DNA from: JAWWPG01 sp038327385
GTDB taxonomy: Bacteria; Actinomycetota; Actinomycetes; Propionibacteriales; Nocardioidaceae
Reading direction: 5' to 3'
NCBI GenBank assembly: GCA_038327385.1
Contig: JBBQKY010000063.1
Span: 1-13,184 of the forward strand
DNA: 13,184 nucleotides
Shown: positions 12,237 to 13,184 of the stretch, in pieces
Layout: each line of letters begins with the position of its first letter
Numbering within the stretch: the stretch's first letter is position 1
Translations under genes and position numbers: made by a program
Notes under the pieces: model-generated
What the model was told of the DNA's origin: nothing
The model's database searches: none
The model's input: only the letters and a program-made list of their open reading frames with translations

Positions 12237-13184
12237 GAGGCCTCCTGGGAGGGCGCTTGCTCGGGCGTGGTGGACTCGACGAGGACCTGCAGGCGACCGC
12301 GAGCCAGCCGGGCGGTCAGGCTGTCGCCCGCGGACACGTCGGCGGCGTCGGTAACGACCTCGCCTGACGCGCTCTGCAGGAGGCTGTAGCCACGCCGCAG
12401 GGTCGCAAGCGGCGACAGTCCCCGGACGCGAGCGATCTGGTGGCCGAGGTCGTGCGTCTCACGGTCGAGGCGCTGGTGCAGACCTCGCCGCCCGCGCGTC
12501 CGAATCTCGTGGAGCTGCCGGGCGTGGTCGTCGAAGAGCCGGTAGGGGTCGGCCAGCACCGGCCGGGACCGCACGTTGTCGAGTCCCCGGCGCTGTTGCT
12601 CGATCGCGGCGCGAAGGGCGGACCTGGCCCGCTCCCGGGCGGCACCGATCCGGGCCGTCTCCTCATGGACGTCCGGTACGACTCGCTTCGCCGCGTCGGT
12701 CGGTGTCGACGCCCGGACATCCGCGACCAGGTCGAGCAGCGGCTGGTCCTGCTCGTGACCGATCGCGCTCACCACCGGCGTGCGGCAGCGGGCGACCGCG
12801 CGGAGCAGCCCCTCGTCCGAGAACGGCAACAGGTCCTCCAGGGCGCCGCCGCCGCGCGCCACCACGATCACGTCGACGGCCTCGTCGCGGTCGAGACTGG
12901 CGATCGCCTCCATCACCTGCCGGGCCGCGTCATGGCCTTGCACCGCGGCGTACTCGACGGTGAAGACGACGCCTGGCCAGCGTTTGCGAGTGTTGTCGAG
13001 GACGTCGCGCTCCGCGGCGGAGCTGCGACCGACGACAAGCCCGACCGCGCGTGGGAGGAACGGGAGCGCCTTCTTGCGGGCGGGGTCGAAGAGACCCTCG
13101 GCGGCGAGCAGGCGCCGGCGCTGCTCGAGCCGGGCCAGCAGCTCGCCCACCCCGACGGGCCTGATCTCGTGCGCGACGAGCGAC
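12233..13184 (-). CDS. xseA: Exodeoxyribonuclease VII large subunit (5' part outside the window)
   Basis: About 316 C-terminal residues of the catalytic subunit are present. The frame continues through the window edge ('SLVAHEIRPVGVGELLARLEQRR'), so the GTG at 13150 is internal, not the start. The missing part should include the N-terminal OB fold. Catalytic-domain blocks are clear: 'VVARGGGALEDLLPFSDEGLLRAVARCRTPVVSAIGHEQDQPLLDLVADVRASTPTDAAK'. After them comes a long helical region rich in Arg and Gln (coiled-coil arm) and the terminal 'SPLATLRRGYSLLQ'. It precedes xseB with a 4-nt overlap and forms the ExoVII nuclease with several XseB copies. Confidence 0.96.
   Translation of the reverse strand, partial: SLVAHEIRPVGVGELLARLEQRRRLLAAEGLFDPARKKALPFLPRAVGLVVGRSSAAERDVLDNTRKRWPGVVFTVEYAAVQGHDAARQVMEAIASLDRDEAVDVIVVARGGGALEDLLPFSDEGLLRAVARCRTPVVSAIGHEQDQPLLDLVADVRASTPTDAAKRVVPDVHEETARIGAARERARSALRAAIEQQRRGLDNVRSRPVLADPYRLFDDHARQLHEIRTRGRRGLHQRLDRETHDLGHQIARVRGLSPLATLRRGYSLLQSASGEVVTDAADVSAGDSLTARLARGRLQVLVESTTPEQAPSQEAS

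Noticed and set aside
13148..13150. GTG 13150 as the start of xseA
   Set aside because: Conserved sequence (HEIRPVGVGELLARLE) is encoded upstream in the same frame to the window edge, so the gene starts outside.

Overview
The window reads as chromosomal DNA of a high-GC actinomycete. Gene density is high, many genes start with GTG, several transcripts look leaderless, and there is a wax ester synthase/acyltransferase and a DUF4245 protein. The family cannot be fixed from the sequence alone. The core genes fumC, glpX, DUF4245, xseB and xseA lie in an order that, from memory, resembles the Mycobacterium tuberculosis Rv1098c-Rv1108c region. Other genes are interspersed among them here.

Layout. 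1-468 (+): 3' end of a sugar-type ABC transporter ATPase, followed by a hairpin. 658-1362 (+): secreted or membrane-anchored lysozyme-like/transglycosylase protein with its own promoter and ribosome binding site. 1378-3952 (-): an apparent operon, spermidine synthase-like protein, then arfB (ribosome rescue hydrolase), then fumC. 4039-6322 (+): divergently transcribed PIG-L deacetylase and WS/DGAT acyltransferase. 6355-11345 (-): a co-directional run. A HTH-Mop molybdate regulator, modA, modB and modC are joined by 4-nt overlaps, then come glpX and an alpha/beta hydrolase. 11451-11996 (+): DUF4245 membrane protein, divergent from the mod operon. 12006-13184 (-): xseA (cut by the window edge) and xseB, overlapping by 4 nt.

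How the parts work together. The mod genes encode a high-affinity molybdate importer: lipoprotein ModA, permease ModB, and ATPase ModC with a C-terminal TOBE/Mop-like domain. A small protein with an N-terminal helix-turn-helix and a C-terminal Mop domain is encoded ahead of them and probably senses molybdate. A near-perfect 15-bp inverted repeat (11356-11402) sits over the predicted mod promoter in the mod/DUF4245 divergent region and is the best candidate for its operator. FumC serves the TCA cycle and GlpX gluconeogenesis. ArfB rescues stalled ribosomes, ExoVII processes DNA, and WS/DGAT makes storage lipid.

The most notable observations are the inverted repeat at the mod promoter, a likely ATA start codon for arfB backed by a strong Shine-Dalgarno sequence, nested palindromes between the spermidine synthase-like and PIG-L genes, and evidence that glpX starts at an internal GTG. 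I saw no mobile element, CRISPR array, tRNA or rRNA, and no clearly new multi-gene system.
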